Origin: JAMXLJ01 sp036558745
Lineage (GTDB): Bacteria; Actinomycetota; Acidimicrobiia; IMCC26256; JAMXLJ01
Assembly (NCBI GenBank): GCA_036558745.1
Contig: DATBEZ010000033.1
Location: forward strand, 1-64,000
Length of the DNA stretch: 64,000 nucleotides
Direction of reading: 5' to 3'
The notes below the pieces were generated by a model. The model worked only from the letters and a program-made list of their open reading frames with translations. It was not told where the DNA came from and ran no database searches. The position numbers and the translations under genes were made by a program. Shown here piece after piece: positions 57,630 to 64,000 of the stretch (within the stretch, counting starts at the first letter, position 1; each line of letters starts with the position of its first letter).

Positions 57630-58637
57630 TCAGGCCAAGCGCGACTTGGCCAGGTCCGCGAGGGACGTCTCGGGTCGGGGACCGAGGTGCGCGATGCACT
57701 CCGCCGCGGCCAACGACCCCAGGTGCCCGCACGTCGAGAGATCGCGCCCCGCGGTGAGCCCGTGCAGGAAGCCGGCCGCGTACTGGTCGCCCGCGCCCGT
57801 GGTGTCGACGAGCGTGTCGACGGGCACCGCGTCGATCACGTGCACGTCGTCGCCCGCGACCACGATCGAGCCGTGCTTGCCGCGCGTGAGCGCGGCGACG
57901 TCGGTGTGGTGGCGGACGTGCTGGAGCGCGTCGTCGAAGTCGTCGACCTCGTAGAGCGCGCAGATCTCCTCCTCGTTGGCGAAGAGGATCTCGACCGCAT
58001 GCTCGACGAGGTGCAGGAACTCGTCGCGGTGCCGGTTGACACAGAACGGGTCGGACAGCGTGAGCGCAACCCGCCGCCCCGAGCGGTGGGCGACCGCCGC
58101 CGCGTGACGGAACGCGTCCTTCGCCGCGGGTTGGTCGAAGAGATAGCCCTCGAGATACGTGATGTCGGCGCGCCCGATCAACGCCTCGTCGACGTCCTCC
58201 GGTCCGAGCTCGCTCGCAACGCCGAGAAACGTGCACATCGTGCGATCGGCGTCCGGCGTCACGATCACGTGGCACCGGCCGGTCGGACCACCGTCCGACG
58301 CGGGTGCGTTGCCGAAGATCACGCCCAACGCGTCGAGATCGTGCGCGAACGCGCGGCCGAAGTCGTCCTTGCCGACCTTCCCGATGAAGCCCCCGGCCGA
58401 GCCGAACGACGCGAGCCCCGCGATCGTGTTGGCGGCCGAGCCGCCCGACACCTCGAGCGTCGGACCCTGGGCCTCGTAGATGCGCTCGGCCCCGTCATGG
58501 TCGACCATCGTCATGACGCCCTTGTCGAGCCCGAGCGCGGTGACGACCGAGACGTCGTCGTGGCTCAACACGTCGACGAGCGCGTTGCCGACCGCGACGA
58601 CGTCGAGTCGGGCTGATCCTGCGCGGTCGGCGCTCAC
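57630..58637 (-). CDS. PfkB-family carbohydrate/nucleoside kinase
   Basis: This 335-residue protein has an N-terminal GNALVDVL, GGSAANTIAGLASFG, and the PfkB signature DTTGAGDQYAAGFLHGL with the catalytic Asp. The pattern is nearest to adenosine kinase-like ribokinase-fold enzymes. It phosphorylates a sugar or nucleoside. GTG 58637 overlaps the fbiC stop by GTGA, so it is expressed with FbiC. Confidence 0.85.
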   Translation of the reverse strand: MSADRAGSARLDVVAVGNALVDVLSHDDVSVVTALGLDKGVMTMVDHDGAERIYEAQGPTLEVSGGSAANTIAGLASFGSAGGFIGKVGKDDFGRAFAHDLDALGVIFGNAPASDGGPTGRCHVIVTPDADRTMCTFLGVASELGPEDVDEALIGRADITYLEGYLFDQPAAKDAFRHAAAVAHRSGRRVALTLSDPFCVNRHRDEFLHLVEHAVEILFANEEEICALYEVDDFDDALQHVRHHTDVAALTRGKHGSIVVAGDDVHVIDAVPVDTLVDTTGAGDQYAAGFLHGLTAGRDLSTCGHLGSLAAAECIAHLGPRPETSLADLAKSRLA

Positions 58638-61012
58638 CGCACCGCCCCGGCCGCACGCGCGCGCAGCTCGACCGGCGTGACCGTAGGTGTCGCGTGGTCC
58701 TCGACGGGCCGGAGCCGGCGACCGACGGTCGACGTGCGCCCGTACAACGTCGTGCGCTGCTCGAGACGGCGGCCGAGTGGCTCGACGATCTCGCGCAGCT
58801 CGGCCTCGTCGAGCTCCTGACCGTGACTCGCACCGGCGGCACGCGAGATGTTCTCGTCCATCAGCGTGCCGCCCAGGTCGTTGCAACCGGCGAGGAGGGC
58901 CTGTCGCGCGCCACGTACGCCCATCTTCACCCACGACACCTGGATGTTGTCGAGGCAGTCGGCATACGTGATGCGCGCGACCGCGTGCAGCAACAGCGAC
59001 TCGCGGAACGTGGGTCCGGGGCGCGCCTTCTGCTGCAGGAACAGCGGCGTCGCCATGTGGACGAACGGCAAGGGCACGAACTCCGTGAACCCGCCCGTCT
59101 CGCGCTGGAGCGCACGGGTCCGCACGAGGTGGCGCGCCACGTGCACCGGCCGCTCGACGTGTCCGAACATGATCGTGATGTTGGAGCGCAGCCCCACCTC
59201 GTGCGCGGTGCGGTGGGCGTCGAGCCACTCGTCGGTCGTGATCTTGTCGGGACAGATGACGGCGCGCACCTCGTCGTCGAGGATCTCGGCCGCGGTGCCG
59301 GGGAGGGTCGAGAGCCCGGCCTCCTTCGCCAGCACCAGGTAGTCGCGCAGCGGCATCCCGAGCCGGCGTGCACCCTCGGTGACCTCGAGCGCGGTGAAGC
59401 CGTGCACGTGGATGTCGGGCGCGACCTCCTTCACCGCGCGGGCGACGTCGAGGTAGAAGCTGCCGTCGAAGTCCGGGTGGATGCCACCCTGGAGGCACAC
59501 CTCGGTCGCGCCGCACTCGACCGCCTCGACCACGCGCGCCTGCAGCTCGTCCATCCCGAGCAGGTACGGCGTCCCGCGGAGGTTGAGCGACAGCGGACCC
59601 TTCGAGAACGCGCAGAACCGGCACTTGAACGTGCACACGTTCGTGTAGTTGATGTTGCGGTTGCGGACGAACGTCACGACGTCGCCGACCGCCTTGGCCC
59701 GCAGATCGTCCGCGACCTCACACACCGCGGCGACATCGCGCCCGCGTGCGCCGAGCAACGTCACGATCTCGTCGACGCCCACGTCGGCGCCGGACGCCAC
59801 ACCGTCGAGCACCTCGGCGATCGCGCTCGTCGCGCCCGCGCGCGCCGCGGGAGGCACGAGGATCGGCGGTGCCTCCTCGCCGCCGGATACCCATGCGTCG
59901 TCGCGCGCCAACCCCTCGAGGTCGGAGTGCACCAGCACCGGGAAGCGGACGTCGGGATGCAGCCACTCGTCGGGACGGGTGACGTACTCGGGATACACGG
60001 TGAGGCGTGGCGCGAGCGTCTTGCCCGCCGCTTCGGTCGCGTCACGCAAGACGTCGAGCGCCGGCCACGGCCGTTCCGGGTTGACGTGATCCGGCGTGAC
60101 CGGGGAGACCCCGCCCCAGTCGTCGATCCCCGCTGCGATCAGCGCGGCCAGGTCGTCGGGCGACGACAGGTTGGGCGGCGCCTGCACGTGCATGGCGGGA
60201 CCGAGCACGACACGCGCCGCGGCGACGGTCCAGCGGAGCTCCTCGGGCGGGCACGGCGCGGCGCGGTGCATCGCGGTGCCGGCCTTCGGGAGGAAGTTCT
60301 GGACGATGACCTCCTGGACGTGCCCGTGTCGCGCGTGGCTGGCCGCGATCGCGACGAGCGCGTCCAGTCGCTCCGCGCGCGTCTCACCGATGCCGACGAG
60401 GATGCCGGTCGTGAACGGCACCCGCGCGTCGCCCGCAGCCTCGAGCGTGGCCAGGCGACGTTCCGGTGTCTTGTCGGGCGCACCGAAGTGCGGACCGCCG
60501 GGCTCGCCCAGACGCGCCGCGAGGGTCTCGATCATCATCCCCTGCGACGGACTGACCGCGCGCAGCCGGTCGAGCTCCGCGCGCGACAGCGCGCCGGCGT
60601 TCATGTGGGGGAGCAGACCGGTCTCGTCGAGCACCCGTTTCGCGGCGTCGGCCAGGTAGTCGACGGTCGACGGGTAGCCGTGCTCGTCGAGCCATGCGCG
60701 CGCGTCGGGGTACCGGTCCTCGGGTGCCTCACCGAGCGTGAACAGCGCCTCGTGACACCCGCGCGCGGCGCCGTCGCGCGCGATCGCGAGCACGTCGTCG
60801 ATCGACAGGTACGGCGCGTCGAGGCGCGCCGGGGGCTTCGCGAACGTGCAATACCCGCACCGGTCCCGACAGAGCATCGTGAGCGGGATGAAGACCTTGG
60901 GCGAGAACGTGATGCGCGACCCGTGCGCCTCGTCACGCAGCGCGGCGGCATCCCGCATCAGGTCGTCGACGGGCGCGCGAACGAGCTCCTGAACCTCGGA
61001 AGCAGAGAGCAC
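58634..61012 (-). CDS. fbiC: FO synthase FbiC (CofG-CofH fusion) for F420
   Basis: This 792-residue fused enzyme has two radical-SAM domains. The CofG-like half carries C48xxxC52xxC55 (CRDRCGYC), and the CofH-like half carries C460xxxC464xxC467 (CTFKCRFC). It joins tyrosine with the ribityl-aminouracil precursor to build FO, the deazaflavin core of F420. The fused form is typical of actinobacteria. GTG 61012 was chosen because TAAGGT ends 7 nt upstream; GTG 61021 is the alternative. It is divergent from the acyl-CoA dehydrogenase. Confidence 0.95.
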   Translation of the reverse strand: MLSASEVQELVRAPVDDLMRDAAALRDEAHGSRITFSPKVFIPLTMLCRDRCGYCTFAKPPARLDAPYLSIDDVLAIARDGAARGCHEALFTLGEAPEDRYPDARAWLDEHGYPSTVDYLADAAKRVLDETGLLPHMNAGALSRAELDRLRAVSPSQGMMIETLAARLGEPGGPHFGAPDKTPERRLATLEAAGDARVPFTTGILVGIGETRAERLDALVAIAASHARHGHVQEVIVQNFLPKAGTAMHRAAPCPPEELRWTVAAARVVLGPAMHVQAPPNLSSPDDLAALIAAGIDDWGGVSPVTPDHVNPERPWPALDVLRDATEAAGKTLAPRLTVYPEYVTRPDEWLHPDVRFPVLVHSDLEGLARDDAWVSGGEEAPPILVPPAARAGATSAIAEVLDGVASGADVGVDEIVTLLGARGRDVAAVCEVADDLRAKAVGDVVTFVRNRNINYTNVCTFKCRFCAFSKGPLSLNLRGTPYLLGMDELQARVVEAVECGATEVCLQGGIHPDFDGSFYLDVARAVKEVAPDIHVHGFTALEVTEGARRLGMPLRDYLVLAKEAGLSTLPGTAAEILDDEVRAVICPDKITTDEWLDAHRTAHEVGLRSNITIMFGHVERPVHVARHLVRTRALQRETGGFTEFVPLPFVHMATPLFLQQKARPGPTFRESLLLHAVARITYADCLDNIQVSWVKMGVRGARQALLAGCNDLGGTLMDENISRAAGASHGQELDEAELREIVEPLGRRLEQRTTLYGRTSTVGRRLRPVEDHATPTVTPVELRARAAGAVR

Positions 61013-61018
61013 GAACGT

Positions 61019-61107
61019 CACCTTAGGCCGCCGAGGCGCGGCGCTCGGAGCGACGGAGGAGCGAGGGCGCTCGCCAGCGAAGGACCGACCCGAACCGCCT
61101 AAGGTGC
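61019..61107. promoter_or_regulatory. mirror-image divergent promoters (TAAGGT)
   Basis: The decamer CACCTTAGGC (61019-61028) has its exact reverse complement GCCTAAGGTG at 61098-61107. Each holds a TAAGGT -10 hexamer: 61020-61025 for fbiC on the minus strand, 61100-61105 for the acyl-CoA dehydrogenase on the plus strand. The symmetry suggests a shared control region for both genes. Confidence 0.55.
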
Positions 61108-61144
61108 AGTCCGGAGCCCGCCCGAAGGGAGTCAGCGAGAAGAC

Positions 61145-62290
61145 ATGGACCCGCTCGCTCTTGCAGAGGAGCTCGCGGGGGAGCTGGCGGGGCGGGCGGC
61201 GGAGATCGACCGTGAGGGCCGGTTCCCGAGCGAGAACATCGAGCTGCTCAAGGAACGCGGCTACCTGCGCCTTCCCGTCCCGGCCGAGCTCGGCGGCAGC
61301 GGGGTCGACCTCGAGACGATGTGCGAGGCGCAGCGGATCCTCGCCGGCGGGTGCGCGTCGACGGCGCTCGCCGTCAACATGCACCTCTTCGGGCTCGGTG
61401 CCGCGGCCGAGGCCCTGCTCGACGGGCAGGAGCAGGCCCGCATGGTGCTCCGGCTGGCCGGACAGGGAGTCGTCATCGGCGGCAGCTTCACCGACGCAGC
61501 GACGGGCCTGAACGTGCGGGCGTCGTCGACGCCGGCCGAGCCGGTCGACGGCGGGTGGCGCATCCGCGGCCGCAAGGCGTTCTGCTCGCTCGCGCCCGCG
61601 CTCGACGTGTTCTACGGCACCGCGGGTCTGACCGACGGCTCGGGACTGCTGCTGTTCGCGATCGGGCGCGACGCGCCGGGTCTCTCGTTCGTGGACACGT
61701 GGGACACGATGGCCATGCGCGGCACCGGCTCGTGGGACGTGGTCTTCGACGACGTGTTCGTCCCCGAGTTCATGGGCCAGGTCGGAGCGCCGTGGTCGGT
61801 GTGGGATCGGCGCAGCGAGGCGATGCTGTCGTGGTTCGTGTGCACGGTCGCGTCGGTGTACCTCGGCATCGCCGAAGCGGCCGCGTCGTTCACGACCTCG
61901 TACGTCGCGGGCCGCAAGCTCGGCGGCATGGCGCACCCGCTCGGTCGCCAACCGGGGATGATCTTCGCCGCGGGCGAGGTCGACGGGCAGCTGCGCGCCG
62001 CGCGCGCGCTCCTCGTCGACACCGTGCGCAGGCGTCGTGACCAGGTGCTGCCGCCGCCCGACGTGGTCGCGGTGAAGTACGTGGTGACGAACACCGCGGT
62101 CTCGGTCGTCGAGCGGTGCTTCCGGATGGTGGGCGGCTCCGCGATGTACCGACGGCTCCCGATCGAGCGCATGTTCCGCGACGTGCAGGCTGGTCCGCTG
62201 CACCCGCCCACGAACGACCTCGCGCTCGAGGGCCTCGGACGGGCAGCGCTCGGCATCGAGCCCGAGTCTCTGCCGCGCTGGGGCGACTAG
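61145..62290 (+). CDS. acyl-CoA dehydrogenase family protein
   Basis: This 381-residue protein has the acyl-CoA dehydrogenase three-part fold. LRLPVPAELGGSGVDLETMC lies in the N-terminal helical domain and MAMRGTGSWDVVFDDVFVPE in the middle beta-domain. A C-terminal helical domain follows with VGGSAMYRRLPIERMFRDVQAG. The Glu base is not evident at either standard position. With its HpaB/DszC-like end, it may be a flavin-dependent monooxygenase-type member instead. ATG 61145 has a short leader. Its end overlaps mtfA by 4 bp. Confidence 0.85.
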   Translation: MDPLALAEELAGELAGRAAEIDREGRFPSENIELLKERGYLRLPVPAELGGSGVDLETMCEAQRILAGGCASTALAVNMHLFGLGAAAEALLDGQEQARMVLRLAGQGVVIGGSFTDAATGLNVRASSTPAEPVDGGWRIRGRKAFCSLAPALDVFYGTAGLTDGSGLLLFAIGRDAPGLSFVDTWDTMAMRGTGSWDVVFDDVFVPEFMGQVGAPWSVWDRRSEAMLSWFVCTVASVYLGIAEAAASFTTSYVAGRKLGGMAHPLGRQPGMIFAAGEVDGQLRAARALLVDTVRRRRDQVLPPPDVVAVKYVVTNTAVSVVERCFRMVGGSAMYRRLPIERMFRDVQAGPLHPPTNDLALEGLGRAALGIEPESLPRWGD

Positions 62291-63069
62291 GCCATGCCGG
62301 CGCGGCGCGCCCGCGCCGCGGGATCCTGCTCGTAGTAGCCCCGCAGCACGTCGTAGAGATCCGGCTCGTTGCGCTCGAGCTCGATCGATGCGTCGAAGAA
62401 GGCCTCGGTCGCGACCGCGAAGAACTCCGCGGTGTTGGTGGCGGCGTAGTCGCGCAGCGGCGGACGGTCCGCGCCTGCTCGCAGCGCGTCGTACACCTCG
62501 GTGCACACCGCGACCCAGCGCGCGACGTCTCGGCGGCTGTGCAGCAGCGGCGTTCCGTCGAGCACGTGATTGACCATGTCGAGCTTGTGCGCGAACTCGT
62601 GGAAGACGACGTTGTCACCGCGTCCGGGACGCCGCGCCGAGTCCCGAACCCGGTCCCAGGCGAGGAGCACGGGGCCGCGGGCGTCGTGGGCCTGCCCGAG
62701 CAGCCACACGGCCTCGTCCGTCAGCGTGCCGGGGACCGGCCCCGGAGCCGGCCCGTGCGAGAGCATCGTCGTGGGATGCACGACGACCGCGCTCACCTCG
62801 CGGTACTCGTCCACGCCCAGCCCGAGCACGAGCAACGCGGCCTGGATCGCGATCGTCACCCGCATCTCGTCCGTGAGGTCGAAGCCGTGGGCGGCCTCCC
62901 AGTGCTTGTGACGCAGCAACCAGTCGGCCGCATCCTCGAGGCGCGCGTGCTCGCCGTCGTCCAGCGTCGGCCACATGAGCACGTTCCGTTCGACGATGTC
63001 GGCCCAGCCTGCCGGCAGCCCTCGCGCGCGATGCCACACCGGCGTCAGTGGAGCACGCGGACGTCTCAT
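62287..63069 (-). CDS. mtfA: MtfA-like zinc peptidase
   Basis: This 260-residue protein has the zinc motif HEFAH in VFHEFAHKLDMVNH and the second-sphere segment NTAEFFAVATEAFF with the third ligand Glu. VVVHPTTM and the opening LPAGWADIVERNV also fit MtfA. In E. coli MtfA is a peptidase that binds and removes the Mlc repressor and so controls glucose uptake. Lying next to pgl and zwf, it may link sugar uptake to this pathway (inference). Confidence 0.9.
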   Translation of the reverse strand: MRRPRAPLTPVWHRARGLPAGWADIVERNVLMWPTLDDGEHARLEDAADWLLRHKHWEAAHGFDLTDEMRVTIAIQAALLVLGLGVDEYREVSAVVVHPTTMLSHGPAPGPVPGTLTDEAVWLLGQAHDARGPVLLAWDRVRDSARRPGRGDNVVFHEFAHKLDMVNHVLDGTPLLHSRRDVARWVAVCTEVYDALRAGADRPPLRDYAATNTAEFFAVATEAFFDASIELERNEPDLYDVLRGYYEQDPAARARRAGMA

Positions 63070-63079
63070 CACGGGAGCC

Positions 63080-63739
63080 TCAGCCGACGGCGGCCTCGTC
63101 GGCGAGCCAGATCAGCTGGTCGGCGGCGCGCAGACGCGCGCCGGGGAGGTCCTCACCGTCGCGGATCCTGCGGATCGCGTCGCGCTTCTCCTCGCCCTCG
63201 ACCGTGACGACGACGAGCGGGGAGCGCGCGATCGCAGGGAACGTGAACGACAGACGCGGGTGCGGATGGAGGTCGTCCCCGGTCGGGATCACGAACCGCT
63301 CCCGTTCGTCGACGGCAGACGTGCCCGGGAACAGGGATGCAGTGTGACCGTCGGGACCGAGCCCGAGGTGGAGCAGCCCGATCGGCGGCGAGGAACGCAC
63401 CAGCTCGTCGTACGCGGCCGCGGCGTCCTCGATCGTCTGACCGGCGTGGCGCAGCGAGTGGATCTCCCTCGGCGACACCGTGTCGAGGAACGCCCACCGG
63501 GCCATGCCCTCGTTCGAGTCCGGATCGCTGACCGGCACCCAACGCTCGTCGGAGAAGTACACGTCGACCTCGCCCCACTGCACGTCCGCGACCGCGAGCA
63601 GCTCGTAGCAACGGCGTGCGAGGTCGCCGCCGGACAGGGCGATCGACAGGGGCGACGCGTCGGCCACGAGCTCGGCGAACGCCTGCGGCACGTGGTCGAC
63701 GATCCGCAGCTCACCGGGCAGTCCCTTGTCGGGGCTCAC
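63080..63739 (-). CDS. pgl: 6-phosphogluconolactonase
   Basis: This 219-residue protein matches PGL/DevB. PLSIALSGGDLARRCYELL lies near the N-terminus, VDVYFSDERWVPVSDPDSN in the active site, and LGLGPDGHTASLFPG at the phosphate site. It hydrolyses 6-phosphogluconolactone made by glucose-6-phosphate dehydrogenase. GTG 63739 overlaps the zwf stop by GTGA, so the two are translationally coupled. Confidence 0.93.
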   Translation of the reverse strand: MSPDKGLPGELRIVDHVPQAFAELVADASPLSIALSGGDLARRCYELLAVADVQWGEVDVYFSDERWVPVSDPDSNEGMARWAFLDTVSPREIHSLRHAGQTIEDAAAAYDELVRSSPPIGLLHLGLGPDGHTASLFPGTSAVDERERFVIPTGDDLHPHPRLSFTFPAIARSPLVVVTVEGEEKRDAIRRIRDGEDLPGARLRAADQLIWLADEAAVG

Positions 63740-64000
63740 GGGTTCCTCCAGGTGTCGTCGCCGGCGAGCAGATGATCGGCCTCGGGCGGACCCCACGTGC
63801 CCGCGGGATAGAAGGACAATGGCACCCGACCCTCGCGGAACGCGTCGATGAGCGGCTGCACGATGCGCCAGGCCTGTTCCACCTCGTCTTCCCGGATGAA
63901 CAGCGTCGGGTCGCCGAGCAACGCGTCGAAGAGCACGCGCTCGTAGGCCTCCGGCGCGCGCTCGGCGAACGACCGGCTGTACGAGAACGAGAGCTGCTGG
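63736..64000 (-). CDS. zwf: glucose-6-phosphate dehydrogenase, C-terminal part
   Basis: The gene continues beyond the right end of the window. The last 87 residues match the end of Zwf: FSYSRSFAERAPEAYERVLF, LLGDPTLFIREDEVEQAW, RIVQPLID, FYPAGTWGPPEAD. The enzyme makes NADPH in the oxidative pentose-phosphate pathway and is followed by pgl, its next step. Confidence 0.93.
   Translation of the reverse strand, partial: QQLSFSYSRSFAERAPEAYERVLFDALLGDPTLFIREDEVEQAWRIVQPLIDAFREGRVPLSFYPAGTWGPPEADHLLAGDDTWRNP

Noticed and set aside
61013..62506. N-terminal extension of fbiC to a 1290-residue protein
   Set aside because: The extra 498 residues run antisense to the acyl-CoA dehydrogenase and lack motifs; the FbiC reading begins properly near 61012-61021 beside a TAAGGT hexamer.
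1..64000. tRNA, rRNA, insertion sequences or prophage
   Set aside because: No cloverleaf with a GTTCRANNC arm outside coding genes, no transposase or integrase motif, and no phage structural gene was found by reading; a tRNAscan/ISfinder run would be decisive.

Overview
The window is a stretch of very high-GC bacterial chromosome, with short intergenic gaps and many ATGA/GTGA gene overlaps. Its gene content points to the phylum Actinomycetota. It has a fused CofG/CofH enzyme for coenzyme F420 (FbiC), a WhiB iron-sulfur regulator, a relative of the mycothiol-dependent isomerases, an Rpf-type cell-wall lytic protein, heme A and heme O synthases, and TANNNT promoter hexamers placed 6-9 nt before start codons. 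A deep-branching group such as Acidimicrobiia is my best guess, but that is inference. I see no tRNA, rRNA, CRISPR array, transposase or phage gene.

Layout. 0-10 kb: tail of an amidohydrolase, cell-envelope proteins (lipoprotein, secreted protein, Pro/Thr-rich wall protein, Rpf-like lytic protein), a limonene-epoxide-hydrolase-like enzyme, an MFS exporter, ApbE, and a three-gene cluster of membrane-anchored proteins, one of which carries a GH43-type beta-propeller. 10-20 kb: small metabolic enzymes, heme A synthase (ctaA) with a DrrAB-type ABC exporter, and a large PAS-GGDEF-EAL cyclic-di-GMP protein. 20-32 kb: an 0.8 kb gene-free stretch, an orphan amino-acid-type binding lipoprotein, a succinate-semialdehyde dehydrogenase, a MacB/FtsX-type ABC exporter divergent from a histidine kinase, and a protein carrying the Coq4 metal motif. 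32-48 kb: an MFS exporter, mscL, whiB, a frameshifted beta-propeller pseudogene, a 5'-3' exonuclease, a Tat-exported amidohydrolase, rmuC, fxsA, a polyprenyl diphosphate synthase, a second ABC exporter, a TlpA-like thioredoxin, ctaB and an orphan GroES. 48-64 kb: a SDR, a four-gene minus-strand operon (M20 peptidase, Cys-rich protein, TIGR03084 protein, gamma-carbonic anhydrase), the glycolate oxidase genes glcDEF, a LOG protein, fbiC with a PfkB kinase, an acyl-CoA dehydrogenase, mtfA, and pgl-zwf of the oxidative pentose-phosphate pathway.

Links between genes. ctaB and ctaA together make heme A for cytochrome oxidase, and a two-gene ABC exporter lies near each. zwf and pgl generate NADPH. 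FbiC makes the deazaflavin core of F420. glcDEF would oxidise glycolate. SDRs, acyl-CoA dehydrogenase, ketosteroid-isomerase-like, SCP2 and VOC proteins suggest lipid or steroid-type catabolism, but form no clear pathway operon.

The most notable signals are: (i) two sequence families of long palindromes in intergenic spaces (three and two copies), several of them placed like bidirectional terminators; (ii) a membrane-anchored module with an invariant C-x29-C spacing, found alone in one protein and fused to a GH43 propeller in its neighbour; (iii) a genome-wide-looking leaderless promoter architecture with about 20 instances; (iv) a Coq4-motif protein in a lineage expected to use menaquinone; and (v) four helically phased 10-bp repeats directly upstream of the cyclic-di-GMP gene. 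All functional calls rest on reading motifs by eye; no database search was possible.
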